Shown: positions 1 through 8,199 of the stretch, piece by piece | Layout of the letters: every line of letters starts with the position of its first letter | Position numbering within the stretch: the first letter of the stretch is position 1 | From: Fibrobacter succinogenes | GTDB lineage: Bacteria > Fibrobacterota > Fibrobacteria > Fibrobacterales > Fibrobacteraceae | DNA length: 64,000 bases | Direction of reading: 5' to 3' | Assembly (NCBI GenBank): GCA_902762305.1 | Contig: CACWNW010000016.1 | Location: forward strand, 1 to 64,000 | Program-made: the position numbers and the translations under genes | The notes under the pieces: model-generated | Seen by the model: the letters and a program-made list of their open reading frames with translations, nothing else | Databases searched by the model: none | What the model was told of the DNA's origin: nothing

Positions 1-870
1 GTCCTTCAACAGCAGGCGCACTTCGCTTTCCATGCTCGGCTGCAGCAGGCGTTCCCAGGCGTCCTGGCACATGGCCTCCAGGTACGGAGTCCAGGTCGAT
101 TCGCCCTTGATAATCTGAGTCTTGAGGTAGCCGACCATCTCTTCGGTCGGGACCTCGATGGTAAGACGGAGCACCTTTTCCTTCTCGCCGCGACGGAGCG
201 CGAGCATGCGGTGGCTCGGAATCTTCGAAACCGGCTCGCTGAAGTCGTAGTAATCCTTGAACTTCGTCTCCTGCTTTTCGAAATCCTTCTTGACCTTCGA
301 GACCATCACGCCGGTCTTTTCCATCTTGGCACGGAGGTACTGGCGGAATTCCGTATTGTCGGCAACTTCTTCGGCCAAAATATCGGCAGCACCCTTGAGC
401 GCGGCCTTCGGGTCAGCAAGGCCCTTCTCCTCGGAGAGGTAGATACGTGCGATTTCTTCGGCGGTGTTGCCGGTATTTTCCTGGGCCCACATCAGGCGGG
501 CCAGCGGTTCAAGACCGAGTTCCTTCGCGATGGTCGCGCGGGTACGCTTCTTGGGCTTGAACGGGGCATAAATATCTTCGAGGAGCGTCTTGTCCTTGCA
601 GGCCTCGATCTGGGCCTTGAGTTCGGGAGTGAGCTTGCCCTGTTCCTCGATGCTCTTGAGCACCGTCTCCTTGCGGTCGGAAAGTTCCTGCAAATAGTCG
701 CGACGGTGGCTGATGTCACGCAGCTCGATTTCGTTCAGCGTTCCCGTCTGGTCCTTGCGGTAGCGGGCGATGAAGGGGATCGTGCCCCCCTGGTCCATGA
801 GTTCGAGCGCCTTGGCGACGCGCCACACTTCGAGTTTCAGTTCTTCGGCAATAACTGCGGAAAAATCCAT
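1..870 (-). CDS. tex: Tex-family transcription accessory protein (N-terminal part; runs off the window)
   Basis: The first 290 residues match the conserved N-terminal half of Tex, an RNA-binding protein of about 750-800 residues that tunes transcription and stress tolerance. Recognisable stretches are TIPFIARYRKDQTGTL near residue 30, EEQGKLTPEL near 75 and APFKPKKRTRATIAKELGL near 105, all typical of the Tex N-terminal helical domain. The YqgF/RuvC-like, HhH and C-terminal S1 domains would lie beyond base 1 and are not visible. The ATG at 868-870 is preceded by AAGTAGG at a normal distance. The gene is read away from the lipoprotein gene at 1153, with about 280 bp between them. Confidence 0.93.
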   Translation of the reverse strand, partial: MDFSAVIAEELKLEVWRVAKALELMDQGGTIPFIARYRKDQTGTLNEIELRDISHRRDYLQELSDRKETVLKSIEEQGKLTPELKAQIEACKDKTLLEDIYAPFKPKKRTRATIAKELGLEPLARLMWAQENTGNTAEEIARIYLSEEKGLADPKAALKGAADILAEEVADNTEFRQYLRAKMEKTGVMVSKVKKDFEKQETKFKDYYDFSEPVSKIPSHRMLALRRGEKEKVLRLTIEVPTEEMVGYLKTQIIKGESTWTPYLEAMCQDAWERLLQPSMESEVRLLLKD

Positions 871-1152
871 TTGATATACCTACTTGTAGATTTATAGGGT
901 CATAAATGCCCTGGGTTGACCTGCCGCAATATAGCAAAAGAAAATGTCATTTTTGTGACAAAAAACACTATTAGGAAAAGAGGTGCAACCCGCACTACGG
1001 CACGAAAACCGCCTTATTTCGTTGAAAATCAACAAGTTACGCTTACGAAGGCCTTTTCGGGATTTGTCCCCCGTCACCATCCCCAAAAGCGACCCTTTTC
1101 CTGCACCCCCAAAAAACGTATTTTAGAATGCAGGTGTATCAAGGAGGTTGTG
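871..1152. promoter_or_regulatory. Divergent intergenic region between tex and the small lipoprotein gene
   Basis: This stretch of about 280 bp separates two divergently read genes, so it should hold promoters for both. It is AT-rich in 930-980. A TTGACC at 917-922 is a possible -35 for the rightward gene, but I see no convincing -10 at standard spacing. An AAGGAGG at 1141-1147 is the ribosome site of the lipoprotein gene. Open frames through it look like chance. Confidence 0.35.
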
Positions 1153-1542
1153 ATGAAAAGACTAATCGCCGTAGCCATGTGCGCGCTTTTCGCCGGCTGC
1201 CTCGAGCCTCAAGAAATCAAGCTCGTGTTGCCGGCGCAAAAGAATTCCCAGCAAAGCGCATCCGTATTCGACAACAATCTTGACTGGATTTCCGTAAAGT
1301 CCGTCAGGGTTTTCTCGACCGGCGACAATCGAACCGAAGTCGACTTCATTGCAATCAGCTCGAACCAGGATATAGAAAGGGCTCTCAAAGAAGACGTCCT
1401 GCACTGGATTACGGATTCGATATTCATACACCAGTCCAGCCAGGAACTGCTCATCCGGGAATACAGGCGCGACGCCCCGAAGTTCTACGAATACCCGCGC
1501 GGCAAGTACGTGCTGGAATTCGTTCCTACTTCGAATAAATAG
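1153..1542 (+). CDS. Small predicted lipoprotein of unknown function
   Basis: Encodes 129 residues. MKRLIAVAMCALFAGC is a short lipoprotein signal with lipobox FAGC and Cys16 as the lipidated residue, so the mature protein should sit in the inner or outer membrane facing the periplasm. The remainder is one small mixed alpha/beta domain that I do not recognise. The ATG at 1153 is chosen because a strong AAGGAGG lies six bases upstream; the longer open frame from 916 has no ribosome site and no signal peptide. The last 17 bases overlap the end of the convergent acyltransferase gene. Coding quality is good, but the function is unknown. Confidence 0.75.
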   Translation: MKRLIAVAMCALFAGCLEPQEIKLVLPAQKNSQQSASVFDNNLDWISVKSVRVFSTGDNRTEVDFIAISSNQDIERALKEDVLHWITDSIFIHQSSQELLIREYRRDAPKFYEYPRGKYVLEFVPTSNK

Positions 1543-2392
1543 AAGAATCTACAGAATAAAAACGCCTATGAGTGAACCCGTACCACAAGGACGGGTTTTC
1601 ACTTATACGCGCTTCAAGCCACCTATTGAATTCATCGATTGCGGCCGACCGCGTTTTTTCGCTTGTCCGCAAATGGATTTCTTCGGCATGGAGAATGCGC
1701 CGGTTACCGCGTTCCTCGAGCCAGCATACATATACGGGCGTCCCAGGACGGTGCTTCAGCAAAAAATCCGGAAGCGGGTTCATCTTCGCATTTTGCCCGA
1801 GAAACTCCCCCGGAAGGGCGCTCGGAATGCGGCTGTCCTGGTCGGCGAGCAGGCAGAAAAGCCTACCCTCGTCAAGCAGGCGCAAAAATTCCCGCGGGGT
1901 GCAGGCATCCACCCCGTAGCTCCGGCCATCGACAGCCCGAATTTTCTTGTCCAGAATGCGGTTGAGGCATGCGGGCTTGACCGGGATGTAGCTTGCAACG
2001 AGAGGTATGCCCAGGCGACAGAGCCACGGGCCTATGGCCTCGTAGTTCCCGTAATGCGCCGTAAGGAAAACGCCCCCATCGCGCATCTTCCCGAGAACAG
2101 GGGCAGCACCTTCCGCAAGGCAGAATTCCAGACCGCCCTGTCTGTAGGGGTACGATGCGGTATCGGCGGGCAGCCTCTTGAACGTGGAAAAACAGAAAAG
2201 CAAATCGCCCGCATGGCGCGTCACATTGAATATAAGACTACGATAAAGCGTGCGGGAATCTACATGCGGAACAGCAGCCGAGACATGGCGCAAGTTCGCA
2301 TAGACGACACCGCGCTTCCACCCCGCAAGGCGGAGCAGGGCGCTTGCGCCCCTAGAAAAAAATGCGGATGCAGTTCTGCGGAAGAGGTCCAT
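1526..2392 (-). CDS. LpxL/HtrB-family lipid A acyltransferase
   Basis: A protein of 288 residues resembling the lysophospholipid acyltransferase superfamily branch that adds secondary acyl chains to lipid A at the inner membrane. The hallmark is TAHYGNYEAIG near residue 120, corresponding to the catalytic H-x4-D/E box (HYGNYE). LLADQD follows near residue 195, and the protein ends in the usual ...LWYGFTHRRF, close to the family's WxxxRFR/K ending. Length is near the family norm of about 300. An in-frame TTG at 2410 gives a longer version; the ATG at 2390-2392 is preferred. Whether the donor is acyl-ACP and which chain it adds cannot be told from sequence. Confidence 0.85.
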   Translation of the reverse strand: MDLFRRTASAFFSRGASALLRLAGWKRGVVYANLRHVSAAVPHVDSRTLYRSLIFNVTRHAGDLLFCFSTFKRLPADTASYPYRQGGLEFCLAEGAAPVLGKMRDGGVFLTAHYGNYEAIGPWLCRLGIPLVASYIPVKPACLNRILDKKIRAVDGRSYGVDACTPREFLRLLDEGRLFCLLADQDSRIPSALPGEFLGQNAKMNPLPDFLLKHRPGTPVYVCWLEERGNRRILHAEEIHLRTSEKTRSAAIDEFNRWLEARISENPSLWYGFTHRRFYSVDSSIYSK

Positions 2393-2676
2393 TGCGCCTA
2401 CAATATACAATCACCAGGTTCCTCAGGCTTTGGAACTTTCACGGAAAGCATTCAAAAACAGCGTGAACAGCAGCAAAGTCCAAACGGACACCCGCAAGGA
2501 GGAATTGTAAACAAAAGCGTAATAATTTCAACAGAAACGTTCGTGCCGCCACTCATTCTAGGCCCGTGCGTCGTCATAATTGGAGCCGAATACAAGCAGG
2601 TTTACATTCGCTAATCGCAATTTGTTTATTATATTACGTAAAGAAAGGCTGAACCCACCCTAAAACCAAGGTAGCC
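2393..2676. promoter_or_regulatory. Divergent intergenic region upstream of nhaA
   Basis: About 280 bp between the acyltransferase and nhaA starts, which are divergent. No plausible gene is seen. The part just before nhaA (2610-2645) is AT-rich and could hold its promoter. No clear hairpin or known riboswitch was recognised. Confidence 0.3.
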
Positions 2677-4017
2677 ATGTCTGCAAAAGTAACGAGTAGC
2701 GATAAAATAGAAGATCTGTTCCCGGAGACCCCCATTCGAAAAATCATCACGCCGATGGAACGGCTGATGAAGGTGGAGACGACCGGGGGCATCGTCCTTA
2801 TCATCATGACGGTTGCCGCCCTCCTGTGGGCGAACCTGAGTCCAGAAACGTACCACCATTTCTGGCACATGCCGTTCTCGCTCACGATCGGCAGCTGGAT
2901 TGGCAGCGCGGACTTGCACTGGCTCATCAACGATGCGATGATGACGATATTCTTCTTCAACATCGGCCTCGAAGTCAAGGGCGAAATGACCTATGGTGAA
3001 CTCAGGAACCCGAAGGCTGCCAGCCTGCCGATTATTGCGGCAGCGGGCGGCATGCTGTTCCCGGCGCTCATCTACCTGCTGCTTTGCCCGCATGGCGAAC
3101 ATACCGCCGCTCATGGTTGGGGCGTCCCGACCGCGACCGATATCGCCTTTGTCGTGGGCTGCATGGCCATCCTCGGCAAGAAGGTTCCGCATGCGCTCCG
3201 CGTAATGATCTTGACCCTCGCAATCGCAGACGATATCGGCGCCATCCTCGTGATTGCCATCGGCTACCCGAGCGGTGACGGCATCAACTTTGCCGCACTC
3301 GGTACCGGAATCGCCCTGCTCGTGCTTATCAACGTGCTGTTCCGAATCGGCGTTCGCAACCTGCTGTTGCACGGCGTCATAGGCGTCGCCGTATGGGCAT
3401 TCTTCGTGAAGAGCGGCGTACACCCGACCATCGCGGGCGTTCTGCTCGGACTGTCTGTGCCGGCCAAGCCCGTACTTGCGAGCGGAAAGCTGGCTCGCTT
3501 TGCTGGCAATGTCGGCGGAGCCCTTTCGGGCGAATCGAGCGACAGGAACGAACAGTACGAAGTATTCACGCTCCTCAAGCGCGGTGCAAGCGAAAGCATC
3601 TCGATGCAGGAACGCCTGTTCAAGCCTCTCGTCCCCTGGGTGAACTTCTTCATCATGCCGCTGTTTGCACTCAGCAACGCGGGTGTCGAAATCAAACTCG
3701 GAGGCGTGGAAGTCCCCGTAATGGGAGCCGTCGCGCTCGCCCTTATCCTGGGCAAGCCCATCGGAATTTTCCTGTTCAGCCTGCTCGCTGTCAAGATCGG
3801 CGTGTCGGTGAAGCCCAGTTACAGCTGGAAAATCCTGTGGGGTGGCGGCATGCTCGCCGGTATCGGGTTCACCATGGCCCTCTTTGTCGCGAACCTCGCA
3901 TTCGACGTAGGCGACCGTCAGGACTCCGCGAAGCTCGGCATATTGCTCGGAAGCTTCTGCGCAGCATCCCTCGGCACCATCTACATGAGCCTCGTGTCGA
4001 AACCGAAAAGCGAATAG
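2677..4017 (+). CDS. nhaA: Na+/H+ antiporter NhaA
   Basis: 446 residues of a multi-pass inner-membrane protein of the NhaA family, which exchanges cytoplasmic sodium for external protons and controls pH and salt tolerance. Seen directly: FFFNIGLEVKGEM near residue 92, the TDIAFVVGCMAILG segment of TM4 near 150, and LAIADDIGAILVIAIGY near 180, which carries the paired Asp residues that bind the ion. The C-terminal half has the usual GKPIGIFLF and GIGFTMALFVA segments. A loop of about 40 residues around 285-320 is somewhat longer than in E. coli NhaA. The gene ends in a clear hairpin terminator. Confidence 0.96.
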   Translation: MSAKVTSSDKIEDLFPETPIRKIITPMERLMKVETTGGIVLIIMTVAALLWANLSPETYHHFWHMPFSLTIGSWIGSADLHWLINDAMMTIFFFNIGLEVKGEMTYGELRNPKAASLPIIAAAGGMLFPALIYLLLCPHGEHTAAHGWGVPTATDIAFVVGCMAILGKKVPHALRVMILTLAIADDIGAILVIAIGYPSGDGINFAALGTGIALLVLINVLFRIGVRNLLLHGVIGVAVWAFFVKSGVHPTIAGVLLGLSVPAKPVLASGKLARFAGNVGGALSGESSDRNEQYEVFTLLKRGASESISMQERLFKPLVPWVNFFIMPLFALSNAGVEIKLGGVEVPVMGAVALALILGKPIGIFLFSLLAVKIGVSVKPSYSWKILWGGGMLAGIGFTMALFVANLAFDVGDRQDSAKLGILLGSFCAASLGTIYMSLVSKPKSE

Positions 4018-4025
4018 AACTTAGG

Positions 4026-4050
4026 TGGCGGACTCAGGTCCGCCATTTTA
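4026..4050 (+). terminator. Rho-independent terminator of nhaA
   Basis: A perfect 8-bp stem (TGGCGGAC at 4026-4033 with GTCCGCCA at 4038-4045) closes a TCAG loop and runs into TTTTA. It lies 9 bases after the nhaA stop and before the next start. Confidence 0.8.
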
Positions 4051-4087
4051 CTATCAAGTCCCAATAAAAATCCAGCAACTAGAAAAC

Positions 4088-4492
4088 ATGCCTCATTTCG
4101 TCTACATGCTCCGGTGTGCGGGCAACCGCATATACACGGGTTATGCCGTCGACGTGGAGGCGCGGTTCGAACAACATAAATCCGGAAAGGGAGCGAAGTT
4201 CACGCACGCGTTCCCGCCGGAATGCATTCTACAGAAATTCGAACTGCAATCGTACGAAGAAGCGCTCCGGCTGGAAGCACGTATCAAGAAACTCGCCCGC
4301 ACGGACAAGGAACGCCTTGCCGCAGGCGACCCGGAACTGACCGCGGAACTCCTCGGCGGGCTCGGCGAAACGCTCGACCAGAAGAAGAAGCGCTTGAGAA
4401 AAGAAGCCCGCAAGAAAAAAGATACCCGCGAGAGGAAATCCTCACGCGGGATCAAGGCTGGACACTCCGACCTGCCTATACCTAACGAATAG
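4088..4492 (+). CDS. GIY-YIG nuclease-family protein (YhbQ-like)
   Basis: 134 residues starting HFVYMLRCAGNRIYTGYA, which is the GIY-YIG fold in the form seen in small YhbQ/YazA-like proteins, followed by EARFEQHKSGKGAKFT with the conserved Arg and His region. The last 50 residues are a Lys/Arg/Glu-rich tail absent from minimal family members. These proteins are single-domain nucleases or nuclease-like DNA/RNA-binding proteins of mostly unclear role. The ATG at 4088 is chosen because the fold begins there; the open frame extends upstream through the nhaA terminator, which is not credible coding. Its 3' end overlaps the convergent GH74 gene by 11 bases. Confidence 0.85.
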   Translation: MPHFVYMLRCAGNRIYTGYAVDVEARFEQHKSGKGAKFTHAFPPECILQKFELQSYEEALRLEARIKKLARTDKERLAAGDPELTAELLGGLGETLDQKKKRLRKEARKKKDTRERKSSRGIKAGHSDLPIPNE

Positions 4493-7040
4493 TCACCTTC
4501 TTGCTAATGCGGACCATACCGCGGGAATCAAGAACCTTGACCACATAGGCGCCCGCAGGGATATCCGCGAGGTCCACATGCCTTACGCCCTGGACCCTTT
4601 CAGAGAGAATGCCCTTGCCGTTCACCGCGAAGAGCTTGACGGTGCCGCCAGCGGGTGCAACTACATGCAGGGAGCGGTTTTCGAACTGTAGCGACGGTGC
4701 AGCAAACGATACCGCACGCTTTATTCCCGAGATGAATTCCGTGCCCTCGGGGGCGCCCACGATGAGCCCGCGGCCCACCGTGCTCATGTACACCACACCG
4801 AACGTGTTCATGTCGCCCTGCACGAAGTTCCCGTTGCCCGGTCCACCGAACTGGTGCATGTCATCGTTCACGCGCTCGAAAGTCTTGCACTTGTCGGTAC
4901 TGCGGTAAATGCCGATCGGGTCGCCATCCTTCGCGGCACCCCAGATAAAGATGGTCTCGTAGTCGGCACCTTCCTTAGCCTTGCCGATACCCACGGCGAT
5001 TGCGACCTTCGCGCCTTCACAACGCGTCCAATCCTTGCCGCCGTTTTCGCTATAGGCAAGGCCGTTCTCGCTGAAGCCCTTCGTAAGCCAGACCTGCGCC
5101 TGGTCCATCGGGACCCACAGGTGGCCTTCCCTGCCAGGTACCGTGCGGATGAGACCGCCTCCGTTATAGTATTCGCCCGCACCATCGTTCTGGAGCCTCT
5201 GCCCATACTTCGCGAAAGACTTGGCTCCGTCATCGGAGCGGTACAGGTTCGCCTGCGCATCCATCACGTAGAACACGTCCGGATTCACGGGGTCGGCGAC
5301 TATGCGGGAATTCTGCGTCTGCCCGCCGTCCAATTCTACAGCGGTCCATGTCGCGCCATTATCGGCCGAGCGGTATGTAGTCGAACTCATCTCGGGGCGG
5401 TGCAGCATCACCTTGCCGTTGGCAGAGAGCACCACCAATCCCTTCGGGCCCTTGAGCGTCGTCTTCACGCTGTCCCAGGTTTGGCCCATATCATCAGAGC
5501 GGAACATCACGTTGTAGTTGATGGATTCATACTGGCCGTAAACCGTAATCACGCCCGTACGCAAGAGCGAACCGCTCAACGGTGCATAGCCCATACTCTC
5601 GGTAGAGCCGACCGTAGGCCTATGGCGCTTCGCGCTCTCGTTGATGTTCGTGTAAGTCGCGCCGTCGTAGTCGCCAATCGCCGTTACCAGCGGGCCACCC
5701 GGAATGCTCACGATATCAAGCGGGACGGTTTCCTCGATACCGCGGGACTGGAACTTCCACACAGGGACCTTCGCAGTGATGTCGTCCGTCATGAAGATGC
5801 CGTTGCCGCTCGTGACCCAGGCCTGCTTGTTGTTGAACGGGTTGATTTCGAGCGAGCCCGCCCAGTGGATAGCGTTGCCCGGAATCCAGTCCGTGCCGTT
5901 CGCATCGATATTGATGCCGTCGCCGTAATGCTGGCCGTGATTCCACGTCTTGCCGCCATCCGTGGTCGTGTAGATGCGGTCGCCGTAGTTGTCGCGTTCG
6001 TTGCCCGCAGCATCCTTCGCAAGGTGGCGACCGGTATACTTGCCCAGCGTCGAAATCACGATGTGGTTCTTGTCCTTCGGGTCAATCGCGACACCGCCGT
6101 AGGAACTCTTGTCCTTCTCGTAGGTGGTGGGGCTCTGCTCGTGCGTCACCGAATCGCTCGGGGTGAGATCGGTCCAGGTGCCACCCGCGATGTTGTACTT
6201 GTAGAAGGCTCCGCTGTTAATGCTATGCGGGCCCGGGCCGTCGGCAAAAGTGATGAACATGTCGCCATCGACAATCTTCGCGCGGTGGGGCATCAGGCCG
6301 GTAGGTACTCCCGAAACAGTCTTCCACGTAGCACCGCCGTCGTTACTCACCTGCAGGTTGTCTTTCGTGTCAGAAATACCGATGTAGATGGTCTTGGTCG
6401 AACCGTCGGCGTTCTTGCCCTGCGCCTCGTCGAACATCACGAAGCTGATGCCGTTCACGTTATTCAAGCTCGATTCCTTCGCATCGGAAAGCGCGACCTT
6501 GTAGGCGCTCGTCCACGTCTTGCCGTAGTCGGTACTCTTGTAGAGGCCCTTCGTGCGGCTACCACAGAAGATGATGTTCGGCTTGTTCGGGTCCACCGCG
6601 AGCTTTTCACCGGTCTGGCGGCCCATGCCGTTGCCGTGCGCGAGCATTTCCACATAGCTCGTGTCCCATGTGGCACCGTAGTCCTCGCTCCGGAGCACGG
6701 CAGTGCGACCCTGGCTAAAGTATCCCGTACCCGCAAGCACGTAGATGCGCCTCGGGTCCGTCGGGTCGAGCGCGAACGCCTCGGTGCCGTAAAGTCCCAC
6801 GTCGTTCTGGCTCACCCAGTCCATCAGCGGGATCCAGACCTTGTTCGCAAAATCGAAACGGTAAACGCCACCCACGTCGGTACGGGCGTAAAGCACATTT
6901 TCTGCCTTGGGGTGGAAAATCACCGCCGACACGAATCCGCCGCCATCGAAGCGGACATTGCCCCAGTTATAGTTCTCAGCCTGAGCAAGGCCAGCAATAG
7001 CCGCGACCGTCGCGGCGCCCATCAAAAATTTTCCAAACAT
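4482..7040 (-). CDS. Secreted GH74 xyloglucanase with C-terminal sorting domain
   Basis: 852 residues. A signal peptide (to AQAEN near residue 22) is followed by a beta-propeller enzyme of glycoside hydrolase family 74, which cuts the beta-1,4-glucan backbone of xyloglucan. The two places where GH74 carries its catalytic Asp pair are visible: ARTDVGGVYR (Asp55) and AIGDYDG (Asp457/459). Repeated blade motifs of the type S.D.G.TW (DYGATW, DYGKTW, DGGATW, DGGKTW, DNGATW) confirm the BNR-like propeller. The last 60 residues (TVKLFAVNGKG... to ISKKVTIR) look like a type IX secretion sorting domain. The ATG at 7040 has GGAG upstream. It stands alone and would help degrade plant hemicellulose. Confidence 0.93.
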   Translation of the reverse strand: MFGKFLMGAATVAAIAGLAQAENYNWGNVRFDGGGFVSAVIFHPKAENVLYARTDVGGVYRFDFANKVWIPLMDWVSQNDVGLYGTEAFALDPTDPRRIYVLAGTGYFSQGRTAVLRSEDYGATWDTSYVEMLAHGNGMGRQTGEKLAVDPNKPNIIFCGSRTKGLYKSTDYGKTWTSAYKVALSDAKESSLNNVNGISFVMFDEAQGKNADGSTKTIYIGISDTKDNLQVSNDGGATWKTVSGVPTGLMPHRAKIVDGDMFITFADGPGPHSINSGAFYKYNIAGGTWTDLTPSDSVTHEQSPTTYEKDKSSYGGVAIDPKDKNHIVISTLGKYTGRHLAKDAAGNERDNYGDRIYTTTDGGKTWNHGQHYGDGINIDANGTDWIPGNAIHWAGSLEINPFNNKQAWVTSGNGIFMTDDITAKVPVWKFQSRGIEETVPLDIVSIPGGPLVTAIGDYDGATYTNINESAKRHRPTVGSTESMGYAPLSGSLLRTGVITVYGQYESINYNVMFRSDDMGQTWDSVKTTLKGPKGLVVLSANGKVMLHRPEMSSTTYRSADNGATWTAVELDGGQTQNSRIVADPVNPDVFYVMDAQANLYRSDDGAKSFAKYGQRLQNDGAGEYYNGGGLIRTVPGREGHLWVPMDQAQVWLTKGFSENGLAYSENGGKDWTRCEGAKVAIAVGIGKAKEGADYETIFIWGAAKDGDPIGIYRSTDKCKTFERVNDDMHQFGGPGNGNFVQGDMNTFGVVYMSTVGRGLIVGAPEGTEFISGIKRAVSFAAPSLQFENRSLHVVAPAGGTVKLFAVNGKGILSERVQGVRHVDLADIPAGAYVVKVLDSRGMVRISKKVTIR

Positions 7041-7218
7041 AGTCGACTCCAATAGTCTCATGCACCACCAAGAAGATATATTAATGACTGCGCGAACACC
7101 CCAAAATACGGGTCCGGCCCGCCAAAAGCGTTTATGCAAACACAACAAGGCTAAAAATGGGGGTAAAAAAGGGCGACGCCTTTACAAAACGGCATTTTTT
7201 TTTAAATTTGGAACACTC

Positions 7219-7291
7219 GCGGGAGTAGCTCAGTTGGTAGAGCGCGACCTTCCCAAGGTCGATGTCGAGGGTTCGAGACCCTTTTCCCGCT
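7219..7291 (+). tRNA. tRNA-Gly (anticodon CCC)
   Basis: A 73-base cloverleaf: acceptor GCGGGAG at 7219-7225 pairs with TTCCCGC at 7284-7290 and the discriminator base is T7291. The D-arm is GCTCAGTTGGTAGAGC, and the anticodon arm CGACC-TTCCCAA-GGTCG gives anticodon CCC (glycine, GGG codons). The T-arm contains GGGTTCGAGACCC. CCA is not encoded. A terminator follows at once. Confidence 0.95.
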
Positions 7292-7303
7292 CTAAAAACA
7301 AAG

Positions 7304-7333
7304 AAGACGCCACCAGGCGTCTTTTTTGTTTTT
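7304..7333 (+). terminator. Terminator after tRNA-Gly
   Basis: An 8-bp perfect stem, AAGACGCC at 7304-7311 and GGCGTCTT at 7316-7323, with loop ACCA, runs into a T-rich tract. It lies 12 bases after the tRNA. Confidence 0.85.
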
Positions 7334-7443
7334 TAGAGTTGGGAGAAAAAGGTGGCGAGAACCCTCGAAGAGGGTTCGGCACAAAAGTGCCGTGGGCACG
7401 AAGTGACCATGAAATAGGCACTTTTTGAGCTTGATGCGAGTGA

Positions 7444-7510
7444 GTGAGCAATGTAGCCCTCGGGTGTTAACCGAGGGCGATTGCGAGAGCAAAGTCCATG
7501 CCGTAGTTTA
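7444..7510 (+). repeat. Structured intergenic repeat, copy A (3' part diverged)
   Basis: GTGAGCA, then a 7-bp stem CCCTCGG (7457-7463) / CCGAGGG (7471-7477) around loop GTGTTAA, then GCGATTGCGAGAGC and ...CCGTAGTTTA. It aligns with the copy at 20005-20096 up to about 7510 and then loses similarity. Confidence 0.6.
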
Positions 7511-7601
7511 TCATTTACATTTAGACTTTGCTGTCTCATAAACGAGCATCGAGCCCGTAGGGTTGACAATCAGCCGCGAAGCGGTGTCTGATTGGCAACA
7601 A

Positions 7602-7616
7602 ACCCTTTTCCCGCTC
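7602..7616 (+). repeat. 15-bp direct copy of the tRNA-Gly 3' end
   Basis: ACCCTTTTCCCGCTC here is identical to 7278-7292, which spans the T-arm end, acceptor strand and discriminator of the tRNA gene. Both copies are followed within 25 bases by a terminator-type hairpin. This is the pattern of an attachment-site duplication, but no integrase is seen between the copies, which are 324 bp apart. Confidence 0.6.
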
Positions 7617-7624
7617 GAAACAGG

Positions 7625-7652
7625 ACCGCCGGCCGAGGCGGTTACTTTTTTT
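7625..7652 (+). terminator. Terminator-like hairpin after the tRNA-end copy
   Basis: The stem ACCGCC (7625-7630) / GGCGGT (7637-7642) with loop GGCCGA is followed by TAC and a run of seven T. No gene precedes it; it may be the original or a captured terminator of a tRNA-type unit. Confidence 0.55.
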
Positions 7653-7687
7653 GTTTTTGACGGGGGAAGTCTCCCCCTAGTTGCAGC

Positions 7688-7736
7688 CTTGCCCTTTTGT
7701 CACTCTGGAGCCAAAGGCGATAGAGTCCAGGGCAAG
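7688..7736. repeat. TCTGGAGCC-type intergenic repeat, copy 1
   Basis: GTCACTCTGGAGCC followed by GGCGATAGAGTCCA forms an imperfect palindrome. In this copy it is bracketed by CTTGCCC and GGGCAAG, so it can fold as a longer hairpin. A second copy lies at 7803-7837. Confidence 0.55.
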
Positions 7737-7802
7737 TCTTCCACCACCCCCTCGCCTAGGTGGCTCTGCCCCCTAATACCCCCGAATGTCATCCCGTAGC
7801 CG

Positions 7803-7837
7803 GTCATTCTGGAGCCACGCAGTGGCGATAGTATCCA
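7803..7837. repeat. TCTGGAGCC-type intergenic repeat, copy 2
   Basis: GTCATTCTGGAGCC, an internal GCCACGCAGTGGC hairpin, and GGCGATAGTATCCA match the copy at 7688-7736 in order and polarity. Confidence 0.55.
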
Positions 7838-7888
7838 TTGTTTCTTGATAATTAGTTTGCTTCGAGGGGCATTTCGCACGCTTTTAGA

Positions 7889-7981
7889 GACCGCTCGTTC
7901 GTCATCCTAGTTAAAAAAACTCCGGTTCCTCACTCGCTCTCGCCAACACGGCACGCTTGCGCAGTGCCGCTTTTGGCTCAC
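7889..7981 (-). repeat. Structured intergenic repeat, copy E (reverse orientation)
   Basis: Read on the minus strand: GTGAGCC, a 6-bp stem CGGCAC/GTGCCG (plus-strand bases 7949-7954 and 7964-7969), GGCGAGAGCGAGTGAG, ACCGGAG and GACGAACGAGCGGTC. It is the inverted counterpart of the copy at 19893-19986, with a different stem sequence that still pairs. Confidence 0.6.
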
Positions 7982-8109
7982 AACAATCACTTCGTTCCAT
8001 TGTCTGCTTAGCAAAACGCCCCTCTCCGCAAAGAAACACGAGAGTGGCTCCGGAATAAGACAGTGTATCGCGGGAACGTTTCGATGCGGGTACTGCGAAA
8101 GCCTTGTGT

Positions 8110-8199
8110 GTGAGCCACAAGCGCCTTGTATCAACGAGGCGTGGTGGCGAGAGTGAGCGCATACCAGAGTATAAAAACCAGAGTGTAGCGCGAACGGTC
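8110..8199 (+). repeat. Structured intergenic repeat, copy B
   Basis: GTGAGCCACAA, a stem CGCCTTG (8122-8128) / CGAGGCG (8135-8141) with one G-T pair and loop TATCAA, then GGCGAGAGTGAGCGCAT, CCAGAGTA and GTGTAGCGCGAACGGTC. It shares the order and most of the flanking words with the copy at 20005-20096. Confidence 0.6.

Noticed and set aside
1571-1603. Hairpin GTGAACCCGT...ACGGGTTTTCAC as a terminator
   Set aside because: It lies within the 3' end of the acyltransferase coding sequence and lacks a T tract right after the stem; noted only as a possible transcription pause site for the plus-strand gene.
4854-7055. 733-codon open frame on the plus strand, antisense to the GH74 gene
   Set aside because: The minus strand encodes a complete, motif-rich GH74 enzyme; the plus frame is an artefact of codon bias, rich in Arg and Val.
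7563-7799. 78-codon frame in the repeat region after tRNA-Gly
   Set aside because: It runs through a terminator hairpin and translates the TCTGGAGCC repeat (HSGAKGDRVQ); not a real gene.
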